Assembly (NCBI RefSeq): GCF_000022085.1
Contig: NC_011894.1
Span: 1,328,501 to 1,392,500 of the forward strand
Length of the DNA: 64,000 nt
Reading direction: 5' to 3'
Source: Methylobacterium nodulans ORS 2060
GTDB taxonomy: Bacteria; Pseudomonadota; Alphaproteobacteria; Rhizobiales; Beijerinckiaceae
Below the pieces are notes generated by a model, which had not been told where the DNA came from, did not search any database, and saw nothing but the letters and a program-made list of their open reading frames with translations. Below, piece by piece: positions 40,151 to 49,349 of this stretch. Positions within the stretch are counted from its first letter, which is position 1; every line of letters begins with the position of its first letter. Position numbers and translations under genes: made by a program.

Positions 40151-41707
40151 ATGACCGCCGAGCACGACAAGATCCTGATCATCGATTTCGGGAGCCAGGT
40201 GACCCAGCTCATCGCCCGCCGGGTGCGGGAGGAGGGGGTCTATTCCGAGATCGTGCCCTATCAGGCGGCGGAAGCCGCTTTCGCAGCGCTCAAGCCGAAG
40301 GCCGTGATCCTGTCGGGCGGGCCTGAATCGGTGACGATCGAGACCTCGCCCCGCGCGCCGCAAGGCGTGTTTGAGGCGGGCGTGCCGGTGCTCGGCATCT
40401 GCTACGGCGAGCAGACCATGGCGGCCCAGCTCGGCGGCGAGGTCGAGGGCGGCCACCATGCCGAGTTCGGCCGGGCCGAGATCGAGGTCATCGCCGATTC
40501 GGCCCTGTTCAAGGGCATCTGGCACGTCGGGGAGAAATACCCGGTCTGGATGAGCCACGGCGACCGGGTGACGAAGCTGCCGGAGGGCTTCTCCACCATC
40601 GCGATCTCGCCCAACGCCCCCTTCGCGGCGGTGGCCGACGAGGCGCGCCGCTTCTATGCGGTGCAGTTCCATCCCGAGGTCGCCCACACGCCCCACGGGG
40701 CGCTGCTCCTGCGCAACTTCGTGCGCGACATCGCCGGCTGCTCGGGCGACTGGTCGATGCGCGCCTTCCGGGAGGAGGCGATCGAGCGCATCCGCGCGCA
40801 GGTCGGGACCGGGAAGGTGCTGTGCGGCCTCTCGGGCGGCGTCGACTCGGCGGTGGCGGCGGTGCTGATCCACGAGGCGATCGGCGAGCAGCTCACCTGC
40901 GTGTTCGTGGATCACGGCCTGCTGCGCCTCGGCGAGGCCGAGGAGGTGGTGCGGCTGTTCCGCGACCACTACAACATCCCCCTCGTCCACGTGCAGGCGC
41001 AGGATCTCTTCCTCGGCGCGCTCGCCGGCGTCACCGACCCGGAGGTGAAGCGCAAGACGATCGGGCGCCTGTTCATCGACGTGTTCGAGGCCGAGGCGAA
41101 GAAGATCGGCGGCGCGGCGTTCCTGGCGCAGGGCACCCTCTACCCGGATGTGATCGAGAGCGTGTCCTTCACGGGCGGCCCCTCGGTGACGATCAAGAGC
41201 CACCACAATGTCGGCGGGCTGCCCGAGCGCATGAACATGAAGCTCGTGGAGCCCCTGCGCGAGCTGTTCAAGGACGAGGTGCGGGTGCTCGGCCGCGAGC
41301 TCGGCCTGCCCGACGCCTTCGTGGGCCGGCATCCCTTCCCGGGGCCGGGCCTCGCCATCCGCTGCCCGGGCGAGATCACGGCCGAGAAGCTCGATGCGCT
41401 CCGCAAGGCCGACGCGATCTACCTGGAGGAGATCCGCAAGGCCGATCTCTACGACGCGATCTGGCAGGCCTTCGCGGTGATCCTGCCGGTGAAGACGGTG
41501 GGCGTGATGGGCGACGGGCGCACCTACGACCATGTCTGCGCGCTGCGCGCCGTCACCTCGGTCGACGGCATGACGGCGGACTTCTATCCTTTCGACATGA
41601 CGTTCCTGGGCCGCGTCGCCACCCGGATCATCAACGAGGTCAAGGGCATCAACCGGGTCACCTACGACATCACCTCGAAGCCTCCGGGCACGATCGAGTG
41701 GGAGTGA
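40151..41707 (+). CDS. guaA: GMP synthase (glutamine-hydrolysing)
   Basis: Converts XMP, ATP and glutamine to GMP. The 518-residue protein has an N-terminal class I amidotransferase domain (nucleophile C84 in [13 protein letters not shown] triad part in [13 protein letters not shown]), the PP-loop ATP pyrophosphatase [18 protein letters not shown], and the C-terminal dimerisation domain with [17 protein letters not shown] and GTIEWE. It follows guaB on the same strand but is a separate unit, with two genes between. Confidence 0.97.
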   Translation: MTAEHDKILIIDFGSQVTQLIARRVREEGVYSEIVPYQAAEAAFAALKPKAVILSGGPESVTIETSPRAPQGVFEAGVPVLGICYGEQTMAAQLGGEVEGGHHAEFGRAEIEVIADSALFKGIWHVGEKYPVWMSHGDRVTKLPEGFSTIAISPNAPFAAVADEARRFYAVQFHPEVAHTPHGALLLRNFVRDIAGCSGDWSMRAFREEAIERIRAQVGTGKVLCGLSGGVDSAVAAVLIHEAIGEQLTCVFVDHGLLRLGEAEEVVRLFRDHYNIPLVHVQAQDLFLGALAGVTDPEVKRKTIGRLFIDVFEAEAKKIGGAAFLAQGTLYPDVIESVSFTGGPSVTIKSHHNVGGLPERMNMKLVEPLRELFKDEVRVLGRELGLPDAFVGRHPFPGPGLAIRCPGEITAEKLDALRKADAIYLEEIRKADLYDAIWQAFAVILPVKTVGVMGDGRTYDHVCALRAVTSVDGMTADFYPFDMTFLGRVATRIINEVKGINRVTYDITSKPPGTIEWE

Positions 41708-41789
41708 ACCGATCGAGCTCGCGAAGTATCGCGGGCTACCGCCATCCTGGCATCACTCCCTGATTTACAGGATATTTTAGTTCTGCATT

Positions 41790-41827
41790 CGCCAGAGCCC
41801 ATCGCTTCCGGGCGATGGGCTCTGGCG
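41790..41827 (+). terminator. Hairpin downstream of guaA
   Basis: Perfect 15-bp arms CGCCAGAGCCCATCG / CGATGGGCTCTGGCG around an eight-base loop, 83 bp past the guaA stop. There is only a short T run (GTTTG) after it, so termination strength is uncertain. Confidence 0.6.
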
Positions 41828-41845
41828 GTTTGCACGACGGTCTGT

Positions 41846-42160
41846 GTGGCAACGGATCGGCCGCGGGAATCCTCCGCGAGCAGCGGCGGGATCGACTTCG
41901 CGGCAGCCATCACAGCCGACCATTCCGGCCTGCCTGAACTGACGACGTTTTCTGCCCGCGACGGAACGAGACTGGCCTGTAGGCTCTACGGCGATCCCGC
42001 CGCATCCGACCGCGTGGCCATCCGCGTCCCGGTTCGGGCTGGCACGGCATGCCGTTCAACACCATGGCCCGCCACCTTGGGCCCGCCCCCGCCCGACGGG
42101 GCGACGTCGATCATGTCGGCCAGCTTGACGACGTCGCGAAGGCGAGAGCGGTTCGCGCGC
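41846..42160 (+). pseudogene. Decayed alpha/beta-hydrolase (lysophospholipase-like) gene
   Basis: The first frame reads ADHSGLPELTTFSARDGTRL then ACRLYGDPAASDRVAI, the N-terminus of an alpha/beta hydrolase. At about 42030 a base is missing (GTCCCGGTTCG where GTCCACGGTTCG would give VHGS); the next frame continues GSGWHGMPFNTMARHLG. The following RRGDVDHVGQLDD belongs about 20 residues later in intact relatives, so an internal stretch is also lost, and the catalytic domain is gone. The remnant lies between guaA and tRNA-Val. Confidence 0.65.
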
Positions 42161-42332
42161 CGCCGCCCGCACCCTGGAAGCCGCGCCGTGCGCGTGGAAG
42201 CGGGCCGGGAGGCTGCCGCGCGATCCTCGCGGGCATGATCCACGCTCGGTGCCGGTGAGCCGCCGAACCGGAGCATTCCCGCTCAGGAACGGCTTGACGC
42301 CCGCCCCCGACCCGCCTAGAAGCCGCCGGACC

Positions 42333-42407
42333 GGGCGCGTAGCTCAGCGGGAGAGCATTCGCTTCACACGCGAAGGGTCACAGGTTCAATCCCTGTCGCG
42401 CCCACCA
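42333..42407 (+). tRNA. tRNA-Val (anticodon CAC)
   Basis: A 75-nt cloverleaf: acceptor GGGCGCG pairs with CGCGCCC, D-arm GCTC-AGCGGGA-GAGC, anticodon stem TTCGC/GCGAA with loop TTCACAC (anticodon CAC), T-arm ACAGG-TTCAATC-CCTGT. The 3' CCA is encoded. It reads GUG valine codons, frequent in this GC-rich genome. Confidence 0.95.
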
Positions 42408-42438
42408 TTCCTCCGGTCCTCACCAGAACCATCGACCC

Positions 42439-43140
42439 TCAGGCCGCCGACCGGGCGAGGCCGTTCAGGTGCTGCACGGCGTCGAACAGCGCGTCGAAGT
42501 GATCGATGATCACGTCGGGGCCGAGATCCCGCACCGGCACATCCGTGTAGCCGAAGGGCACCGCCACCGCCGGGATGCCGGCGGCTCGCGCCGTCGCGAT
42601 GTCGGTCCGCGAATCCCCGACCATGATTGCCCGGGCCGGATCGCCGCCCGCGCGCGCGATCGTCTCCGTCAGGTGGCGCGGGTCGGGCTTGGACCAGGGA
42701 AAGGTGTCCCGCCCGCAGATCGCCGCGAAGCGGTCGGCCACGCCGAGGAGCTGCAGCAGGCGGACGGAGTGATCCTCCACCTTGTTGGTGCAGACCGCGA
42801 GCCGGTAGCCCGCGGCGGCGAGCCGGTCGAGGGCGGGGCCGGCGCCCGGAAACAGGTGCGAGGTCACGCAGAGATGCTGCCCATAATGAGCAAGGAAGAC
42901 CCGGAACAGGGCGTCGAGCCGGTCGGGGGCGAGGTCGCGGCCGGCCGCCGCGAAGCCGCGCGCGATCAAGGCCCGCGCGCCCGCGCCGATGAAGTCCCGC
43001 GCCCGCGCCACGTCCATCGGCGGCAGCCCCTCGCGGTCGAGCACCACATTGAGCGTGGCGATGAGATCGCCCGCCGTCTCGGCGAGGGTCCCGTCGAGGT
43101 CGAAGACCACGATCGGCGCGAGGGAGAGGGGAGGGGACAT
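42439..43140 (-). CDS. gph: Phosphoglycolate phosphatase
   Basis: A 233-residue HAD subfamily IA phosphatase. Motif I VVFDLDGTLAETAGDL (D14, D16), the cap region MDVARARDFIGAGARALIARG, motif II AVCTNKVEDHS, motif III WSKPDPRHL and motif IV IMVGDSRTDIATARAAGIP. This set, especially VFDLDGTLxxTxxDL and CTNK, is that of Gph, which recycles 2-phosphoglycolate from DNA repair or photorespiration-like reactions. ATG at 43140; divergent from plsC. Confidence 0.9.
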   Translation of the reverse strand: MSPPLSLAPIVVFDLDGTLAETAGDLIATLNVVLDREGLPPMDVARARDFIGAGARALIARGFAAAGRDLAPDRLDALFRVFLAHYGQHLCVTSHLFPGAGPALDRLAAAGYRLAVCTNKVEDHSVRLLQLLGVADRFAAICGRDTFPWSKPDPRHLTETIARAGGDPARAIMVGDSRTDIATARAAGIPAVAVPFGYTDVPVRDLGPDVIIDHFDALFDAVQHLNGLARSAA

Positions 43141-43440
43141 GCGGTCTCGCGGGCTTGAGCAGGATCGTGCCGGTCGCGGGCGTCCGACGTCGGATCAGGA
43201 CGGGCCGACGCGAAGTGTGATGCATGTCGGGGTAAAGGAATGGTGCGGGACCGGGAACCCGGGGCGCGGCCGCGCAGGGCCCTGCCCCAAATCCGCCGCG
43301 CGGATCCTCGGCCCCTGTTGCCGCCAAGCCTCGCATGAAGCCTCGCATCAGGCCTCGCATCCGCCCGGCGGGAGTGGCCGCGGCCCGGCGTCCGCGATAA
43401 GGGGAAGCCCCCGTGGCCGCGGCGGCACCCAAGGTCGATC

Positions 43441-44190
43441 ATGCCCCTTCTCCGCTCCCTGGCGTTCAACGTCGCCTTCTACGTCGTGACCGCCGTGATG
43501 ATGATCGGTGGGCTGTTCTGCCTCGTCTCGCGCCGGGGCGTCCTGCGCCTCGCCCAGACCTGGGCCCGGGTGACCCTGCGACTGCTGCACTGGATCGTCG
43601 GCATCCGCGTGGAGTTCCGCGGCCTGGAGCACATCCCGCCGGGCGGGATCGTGGTGGCGGCCAAGCACCAATCGGCGCTGGAGACGATCGCGCTCACCAC
43701 CGTCCTCCCCGACTTCACCTACATCCTCAAGCGCGAGCTGATGTGGCTGCCGCTGTTCGGCTGGTATCTCGCCCGCAGCGAGATGGTGGCGATCGACCGC
43801 TCGAAGGGGTCGCGCGCGCTCGCGTTCATGAACGAGGAGGCCGCCGCCGCCATGGCGCAGGGGCGCCAGCTCATCATCTTTCCCGAGGGCACGCGCCGCC
43901 CGCCGGGGGCGCCGCCCGCCTACAAGTACGGGGTCGCGCATCTCTACGGCCGGCTCGGCGTGCCCTGCCAGCCGGTCGCCCTCAACACCGGCCTGTTCTG
44001 GCCCCGCAAAAGCCTCCGTTGTCATCCCGGCACGGCGATCATCGCCTTCCTGCCGCCGATTCCGCCGGGCCTCGACCGCGACGCCTTCTTCGGCCTGCTC
44101 CAGGAGCGGATCGAGAGCGCCTCGGCCGCGCTCCTGCCGCCCGGGGCGGCTGCGGGCCGCGCGGAGCCGGCGGATCGGATGGCCGGCTGA
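43441..44190 (+). CDS. plsC: 1-acyl-sn-glycerol-3-phosphate acyltransferase
   Basis: Second acylation step of phospholipid synthesis, at the inner membrane. The 249-residue protein has one N-terminal membrane helix (VAFYVVTAVMMIGGLFCLV), the catalytic H-x4-E pair H76/E81 in AKHQSALETIA (a common alphaproteobacterial variant of NHQSxxD) and the substrate motif IIFPEGTRRPPG. The C-terminal PPIPPGLDRDAFFGLLQERIE is conserved. Monocistronic, divergent from gph. Confidence 0.92.
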   Translation: MPLLRSLAFNVAFYVVTAVMMIGGLFCLVSRRGVLRLAQTWARVTLRLLHWIVGIRVEFRGLEHIPPGGIVVAAKHQSALETIALTTVLPDFTYILKRELMWLPLFGWYLARSEMVAIDRSKGSRALAFMNEEAAAAMAQGRQLIIFPEGTRRPPGAPPAYKYGVAHLYGRLGVPCQPVALNTGLFWPRKSLRCHPGTAIIAFLPPIPPGLDRDAFFGLLQERIESASAALLPPGAAAGRAEPADRMAG

Positions 44191-44414
44191 GCCGCCGCGG
44201 GAGACGCGCGCCCGGCGGCGCCGTCCGCATCTGCCTCCGGCGACCGCCCCCATGAATATTCGGTAATGTCGGAACGCTGCGCCATACGACAGCATTTCTC
44301 ACGCGCTGACCCGGATGACCGGGTCGATCTGACAGCTTTTGTTTCCGAATTGTATCCGGCGGTGACGCATTCGTCCCCGGACACATCGCCGGATCGTCGC
44401 AACAGGAGGTGACG

Positions 44415-44753
44415 ATGCGCTGGAAACTGGCAGGTGCGGCTTTCCTCGCCCTGGGAACGCTCGTCGGCACAGGATCCGTCGCGGAGGCTCGCGACGGCTG
44501 CGGCCCGGGCTGGCACCGGAACTTCTACGGCTTCTGCCGCCCGAATTTCTACGGGCCGCGCTTCTACGGGCCGGCCTTCTACTACGGCCCCCGGTTCTAC
44601 CGTCCCGTGGTCTATTACGGCCCGCGCTGGCACCGCCCCTATTGGCACCGCGTCGGCTGGTATCATCGGCCCTGGGGCGGCTGGCACGGCGGCTGGCACC
44701 GGGCCGGGTGGTATGGCGGCTGGCACCGCCACGGCTGGTACCGGCATTGGTGA
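44415..44753 (+). CDS. GCG_CRPN prefix-to-repeats protein (secreted, Tyr/Trp/His-rich)
   Basis: A 112-residue exported protein. Signal peptide to about VAEA, then the GCGPGWHRNFYGFCRPN box that names the family, followed by repeated FYGPRFYGP and WHRPYWHR, GGWHGGWHRAGWYGGWHRH units. Such Tyr/Gly/His-rich tails are probably surface-exposed and may bind metal, but no function is shown. ATG at 44415 follows AGGAGG at ideal spacing; a GTG at 44409 is inside the ribosome-binding region. Confidence 0.75.
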   Translation: MRWKLAGAAFLALGTLVGTGSVAEARDGCGPGWHRNFYGFCRPNFYGPRFYGPAFYYGPRFYRPVVYYGPRWHRPYWHRVGWYHRPWGGWHGGWHRAGWYGGWHRHGWYRHW

Positions 44754-44882
44754 ACGTGAGGCCCGGGGCGCGATCCGTCCCGGGCTGACGTCCTGCGTTG
44801 CGGCGCCCGCGTCCGATCCCCATCTCGTTTCGCATGAAGCGACGCTTGACCCGCGTCGCGTCGCATGGCTAGGATAGAACAA

Positions 44883-45341
44883 ATGGCGAACAGACGAGCC
44901 CTGTCCTGGTCGGCGGCGATGCGGGACATCGAAACGGATCGGTCGAGGAGGTCGGACGTGCGCGAGGAACGCTTGAGATCGGCGATGAATCTGCGCGGCA
45001 CCCCGGCCCTGGCGCTCAGCGCGTGGCGCGGGCGCTCGGGCCGGCGCTACGTGGTGGGCATCCACGGGCTCGATGCGGATCCGGCCGAGATCGGCGAGGC
45101 CGTGGTGCTGGCGGTGCGGCGGGACGGCGGCGGCATCGCGGAACTCCTCGATGTGGCGACGACCGGCGACAGCCCGCGCGAGCGGCTGCGCGGCTTCGTG
45201 ACCCGCATGCGCACCCGCGGCGCGACCGAGATGCATGTGCACCGGCTCGCCGAGAGCGAGGCCGAGCGCCGCGCCGTGGTGGAGGATCTCGGCGGCGCGC
45301 CGGTCAGTAGATCGGTCCGGACGACCAAGCGGGAGCCGTGA
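44883..45341 (+). CDS. Hypothetical protein
   Basis: A 152-residue soluble protein. The middle part forms alternating strands and helices (ALALSAWRGRSGRRYVVGIHG, AVVLAVRRDGGGIAELLDV, MHVHRLAESEAERRAVVEDL). I do not recognise a family. ATG at 44883 has AGGA eight bases upstream; ATGs at 44865 and 44919 are alternatives. Its 3' end overlaps the convergent extensin-like gene by 38 bp. Confidence 0.55.
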   Translation: MANRRALSWSAAMRDIETDRSRRSDVREERLRSAMNLRGTPALALSAWRGRSGRRYVVGIHGLDADPAEIGEAVVLAVRRDGGGIAELLDVATTGDSPRERLRGFVTRMRTRGATEMHVHRLAESEAERRAVVEDLGGAPVSRSVRTTKREP

Positions 45342-46287
45342 GCGGCAGCGGCGCGGGCTCCTGTGGCAGCTCCGCCGTCGCCGGGCCGCGCGGCGGGGCC
45401 GGGCGCGGAGCGTAGGCCTGAGCCGGGGAAGCGGCGGAGGCCGGGCTGCGGGCCACCCGGTTCGGGCTCGCGGGCTCGCGCCGGCTCATCGGCGTCGCCC
45501 CGTAGGGATCATCCTCCTCGACGTCGGTCGGCGCCGGGTCGGGCGCGGGCTGCCAAGCGGGCGGCTTCTTGCGGATCGGCGAGAGCGGCGCGCCCGGCGG
45601 CGGCAGTTGCGGCTGGAACTTGATCAGCGGTTTGCAGATCCGGCGCAAGCCCCGCGGGTCGTGGCGGGCGAGATCGAGGTGCAGGTGGTCGTAGTGGTAG
45701 ATGTCCGACCCCGGCGCCAGCACGGTCGTGAAGTGATTGCAGGCGCCGAGGAAGACCTCGCGCAGGAAGCCCTGCTCGGCTTCCGTGCCCCGCCAGCCGC
45801 CCTTCACGGTGACGATAGTGCCGTCGGCGAAGCGGAAGGACATCACATCGACCGCATTGCCGAAGGAGTGTTCCGAGAGCTTGGCGCCCACGTGGTTGTT
45901 GCGGCCGCGGCAGGCATAGGAGCCGGAATTGATCTCCACCACCGGCTGGCCGAAATAGAGCTGGGCGGCGGGCTGCACCGTCCCGGCGAGCCACGCCTCG
46001 ACCTCCGGGATGATCGGACAGGCGAGCGTCATGCGCTGCTTGAGCGCCACCGTCCCGCCGGCGAGCCGGGTGATGCGGAAGGGATGGACCATCCCGCAGA
46101 CGCCCGGACCGTCGATCTCCTTGATCGGTGTCACGTCCTCGCTTGTCTTGACGAGGCCGCGGGCGAGGCAGGCCTCCTCGGCCTGCATACGCCAGGGTTC
46201 GCGCTGCTCGAAGGGTCTGAGCGCGCATCCGGTGAGCCCCAGGCTGAAGAGCGTGAAGGCTGAAAACGCAACGAGGCCACGACGCAT
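45304..46287 (-). CDS. Extensin-like family lipoprotein (putative peptidoglycan endopeptidase)
   Basis: A 327-residue exported protein. The signal ends in lipobox LTGC (C21), so it is probably membrane-anchored. The extensin-like C domain (about 35-225) has CGMVHPFRITRLAGGTVAL, YACRGRNNHVGAKLSEHSFG with NAVDVMSF, and HYDHLHLDLARHDPRG: a His/Asp/His arrangement resembling LAS-type metallopeptidases of the cell wall. The last 90 residues are Pro/Ala-rich and disordered. Catalysis is inferred. Confidence 0.82.
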   Translation of the reverse strand: MRRGLVAFSAFTLFSLGLTGCALRPFEQREPWRMQAEEACLARGLVKTSEDVTPIKEIDGPGVCGMVHPFRITRLAGGTVALKQRMTLACPIIPEVEAWLAGTVQPAAQLYFGQPVVEINSGSYACRGRNNHVGAKLSEHSFGNAVDVMSFRFADGTIVTVKGGWRGTEAEQGFLREVFLGACNHFTTVLAPGSDIYHYDHLHLDLARHDPRGLRRICKPLIKFQPQLPPPGAPLSPIRKKPPAWQPAPDPAPTDVEEDDPYGATPMSRREPASPNRVARSPASAASPAQAYAPRPAPPRGPATAELPQEPAPLPLTAPAWSSGPIY

Positions 46288-46438
46288 GGCCGGGAGAATG
46301 CGCGTGGTGGCGTTAACGGGCGGTCAAGCTTGGCGACGCCGGCCTGCCCCATCCTGGGGCGGGGATGAGGCGGTGAACAGTCCGGCTGAAACCTCGGGGC
46401 GCGTCCGGCGGTTGTCCGCATCCCGCCCGGAGATGCCG

Positions 46439-46657
46439 ATGGACGACCGCGCGACCAAGCCTTCCGACACCCAGAGCCCCAACAAAGGCTTCTCCTCGGC
46501 GAACCCGCCGAAGGCGCCGAACGGCCTCGCCTCGCCGCTCCAGCCCGGAGGCACGCGGCCGGCCGGCGGTCCCGGCCGCAGCACCGGCTCCCTCGGCACG
46601 GGGGGCGGCCAGACCGGCGGCGAGCCGACCGGCAGCCTCAAGAACGACGGACGATAG
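46439..46657 (+). CDS. Small disordered hypothetical protein
   Basis: A 72-residue protein rich in Gly, Pro, Ser and Thr (LQPGGTRPAGGPGRSTGSLG, TGGGQTGGEPTGSLKNDGR), with no signal peptide and no recognisable domain. The ATG at 46439 has GGAG seven bases before it; an ATG at 46433 lies inside that site. Coding status rests on the start context and uninterrupted frame. Confidence 0.45.
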   Translation: MDDRATKPSDTQSPNKGFSSANPPKAPNGLASPLQPGGTRPAGGPGRSTGSLGTGGGQTGGEPTGSLKNDGR

Positions 46658-46741
46658 CGCCGTGAGCGGAGGACAGGGCGAGGATCGGGCCGAGGGCTTG
46701 GCCGGCGAAAGCGTCGAGGCGAGCCCGTCGCGGGCCTCGCG

Positions 46742-48850
46742 TCAGAACGCCGCCCGCATCCCGGCGAACACGCTGCGGCCGGTTCCCGGATAGAAGGCCG
46801 CCGGCCCGCCCGGAATGGTGCGGGCATCCGTGACGACCGCGATGTCCGAGATGGAGCGCGCATCGGTCAGGTTGCGGGCGTCCAGGAACACCGACACGCC
46901 GTTCCTGAGGTCGATCCCCGCCTGCAGGTTGATCAACGCGTAGCCCGGCACCCGCAGCGTGTTGGCCTGGTCCGCGAAGGCGCCGCGGGGCACCCAGTCC
47001 AGCGAGGGCGCGACGTAGAACCCGCCGGGATGGTCGTAACGCAGCACCGTGCGCAGGACGTCGTCCGGGATGCCGGCGATGCGGTTGTTGCCGAAGACCG
47101 GGTCGCGCACGAAGCGGAAGTCGTTGTGCGTCCAGATCTGCGTGATGCTCAGCGTGTCCCCGACCCCGGTCAGGTCACGCACGATATCGCGCGAGACGGC
47201 CGCCTCCACGCCCTGGTGGTGCGTGCGCGGCGCGTTGAAGGTCGCGGCCGGGATGCCGAGCCCGGGATTGACCGAGAAGTTGATCAGCTCGTCGTGGATC
47301 TCGGAGCGGTAGAGGGTCACGTCCCATGACAGCCGGTCGATGCGGCCGCGGGTGCCCGCCTCGTAGGTCCAGGCGCGCTGCGCCCGGAGCGGGACGAACA
47401 CCCCGGTGGTGGTGTTGCTCGACTGCACGAGGTCGGTGAAGTCCGGCACGTCGCGCGAGCGGGTGACGTCGCCGAAGACCTGGATGTCGGGCAGCGGCTG
47501 CCAGAGAAGTCCGATCTTCGGGTTGATCCCCTCGTAGGTCTCGTTGGCGAAGGACGGGAACCGGTTCGCGCCCGTGAAGCCGCCCTTGTTGCTGTAGGTG
47601 CGGTTCGACGAGAACAGCTTGGCGCCCGTCATCAGCGCCAGCTCGGGCAGGAGCCAGAAGCGGTTCTCGCCATAGGCCTCGTAGTTGGAGGCGCTCTGGA
47701 GGGAGTTCAGCGTCTGGGCACCACGCCGGCCGGCGATGTTGATGAACTGCAAGGCGGCATTCTGGCCTGCGAAGGCACGCAGGCCGAGCAGCAGGTCGTT
47801 GCGGAATCCGCCCACATCGAAGGTGCCCGCCCAGTGCGGTGAGATGCCGTAGGTCCAGCCGTCCTGGTCGATGATCTGGAAGATCGGGTGGTAGAGCGAC
47901 TTGTGGATCGCCCAAGTGTCGATGTCGAGCTTGCCGATATCGAGCACGAAGGAGGTGCGGTTGGCGATCCGCTCCGTCTCCACCTGCCGGGACTGGTTGC
48001 CGCTGATCGCGGTCGGGTTCGCCATGCGCGGGTTGTTGAGGGCGTTGAAGAGCGTCAGCGAGCCCGGCAGCTTCTGGTCGGTGAGGTAAGCCCCGATATA
48101 GAACCGGGTCTCGACGCCCGGTGCGAGCTGATAGCCGAGATTGGCGTTGAAGTTCTGCGTGCGTTGCGTCTCGTGCTGGCGGTAGCCGTCCGCGTTCGTG
48201 ATCGTGCCGTTGATCAGGAAGTCCGCCGGGCCGGAGACGCGGGAGAACTGAAAGTTCTCCCGGATGGTGTTGAAGCTGCCGCCGTCGATGCGCAGGATGT
48301 TGGGCGCGAAGGCGGTGTGGGCGGTCGGCGTCACGGCGTTGACCGCGCCGCCGAGGGTCGTGGCGCCGAAGGCGAGCGCATTGCCGCCCTTGTAGACCTC
48401 GAGGGAGCGTAAGGAGAGCGGATTGATCTGGTAGAAGTCGCCGCTGCCATCCGCGAGGTTGACCGGGATCCCGTCCTGCAGGAGTTCGATCCCGCGCAGG
48501 TGGAAGCCGCGGGCGACCCCTGAGCCGCGCACCGAGAGGCGCAGCTCCTGCCCGTAGCGCTCCTGCACGTAGACGCCGGGCGTGTCCTTGAGGACGTCCC
48601 GCAGGGTGTTGGCGTAGCGGTCCTGGAAGTCCTTGGCATCGATGAAGGCCACCGATCCGACGGTGGCATTCACGGCCTCGCGCTGCTGGGCGACGCTCGG
48701 CACCGTGAGGGAGCCGGCGGGCGGCCCGTTGCCGGCGACGGTGATCTCGGAGAGCGCGATGGTGCCGGAATCGGTCTGGGCGAGGGCGGGGCCGGCGAGC
48801 AGCAGAGGCACGAGCGCGGCCCGGCGCGCGGTCCGGGGAAAGCGGTCCAT
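46742..48850 (-). CDS. TonB-dependent outer-membrane receptor (siderophore/ferric type)
   Basis: A 702-residue receptor. Signal peptide to about GPALAQ, then a plug domain (VAFIDAKDFQDRYANTLRDV, DTPGVYVQERYGQELRLSVRG, GIPVNLADGSGDF, GGNALAFGATTLGGAVN) and a 22-strand-type barrel ending NLTDARSISD...PGTGRSVFAGMRAAF with a terminal phenylalanine. The plug is closest to FecA/ferric-chelate receptors. No ABC importer or TonB gene is adjacent; upstream on the same strand is a small His/Cys-containing membrane protein. Confidence 0.88.
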   Translation of the reverse strand: MDRFPRTARRAALVPLLLAGPALAQTDSGTIALSEITVAGNGPPAGSLTVPSVAQQREAVNATVGSVAFIDAKDFQDRYANTLRDVLKDTPGVYVQERYGQELRLSVRGSGVARGFHLRGIELLQDGIPVNLADGSGDFYQINPLSLRSLEVYKGGNALAFGATTLGGAVNAVTPTAHTAFAPNILRIDGGSFNTIRENFQFSRVSGPADFLINGTITNADGYRQHETQRTQNFNANLGYQLAPGVETRFYIGAYLTDQKLPGSLTLFNALNNPRMANPTAISGNQSRQVETERIANRTSFVLDIGKLDIDTWAIHKSLYHPIFQIIDQDGWTYGISPHWAGTFDVGGFRNDLLLGLRAFAGQNAALQFINIAGRRGAQTLNSLQSASNYEAYGENRFWLLPELALMTGAKLFSSNRTYSNKGGFTGANRFPSFANETYEGINPKIGLLWQPLPDIQVFGDVTRSRDVPDFTDLVQSSNTTTGVFVPLRAQRAWTYEAGTRGRIDRLSWDVTLYRSEIHDELINFSVNPGLGIPAATFNAPRTHHQGVEAAVSRDIVRDLTGVGDTLSITQIWTHNDFRFVRDPVFGNNRIAGIPDDVLRTVLRYDHPGGFYVAPSLDWVPRGAFADQANTLRVPGYALINLQAGIDLRNGVSVFLDARNLTDARSISDIAVVTDARTIPGGPAAFYPGTGRSVFAGMRAAF

Positions 48851-48890
48851 GATGGGGTCCGGGTCTGACGGGATCGGAGGTGGCGATCGG

Positions 48891-49265
48891 TCAGACGACG
48901 GGCGGGGCGCGGGCGCTGGTGCCGGTCCGCGGGGGCGCGCGGGGATGGGCGACGGTCTCGGGCCGCCACGCGACGGCGAGCGCGGGGCGCCGCGGCCAGA
49001 CGATGGCGGTGGAGGCGGGAAGCGGCGGGGTCGCCCCGGCGAGATCCTGCGCGGCCGTGCAGCAGGCCATGTGGCCGTGCACGGGATCGGGCTTGGGTCC
49101 CTCGGGAGCCTCCGGGCCCGGCGCGCAGAGGATATGTGCGGGCGAGGCGATCTCGGCCGCGAGGAAGCCGCCGGCCACCGCCTGGAGGGCAAGCGCATAG
49201 AGCGCGGCCACGGCGATGACCGCACGCAGGATCGGCCAGCGGTGCGGCGGCGCGCGCATCGACAT
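48891..49265 (-). CDS. Small membrane protein upstream of the TonB receptor (possibly DUF2946-like)
   Basis: A 124-residue protein with one N-terminal hydrophobic helix (AVIAVAALYALALQAVAGGFLAA) followed by AHILCAPGP...HGHMACCTAAQD and a Pro/Arg-rich tail. The C-x(n)-H-x-H-x-x-CC arrangement suggests metal binding and recalls the DUF2946 proteins found next to TonB receptors. It is 40 bp upstream of the receptor and probably co-transcribed. ATG at 49265 is used; TTG at 49295 is an alternative. Confidence 0.55.
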   Translation of the reverse strand: MSMRAPPHRWPILRAVIAVAALYALALQAVAGGFLAAEIASPAHILCAPGPEAPEGPKPDPVHGHMACCTAAQDLAGATPPLPASTAIVWPRRPALAVAWRPETVAHPRAPPRTGTSARAPPVV

Positions 49266-49349
49266 GGCGTAGGGTGCCGATCGCCGCAGCGTCAATGCGC
49301 GGCCGTCCAGTCCTGCGCGATTCTCAAGTCCTGTGGCGCGCCCGCAGCC

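Noticed and set aside
43328..43363. CRISPR-like short repeats
   Set aside because: Only three 12-bp units in direct contact, without spacers; no cas genes anywhere in the window.
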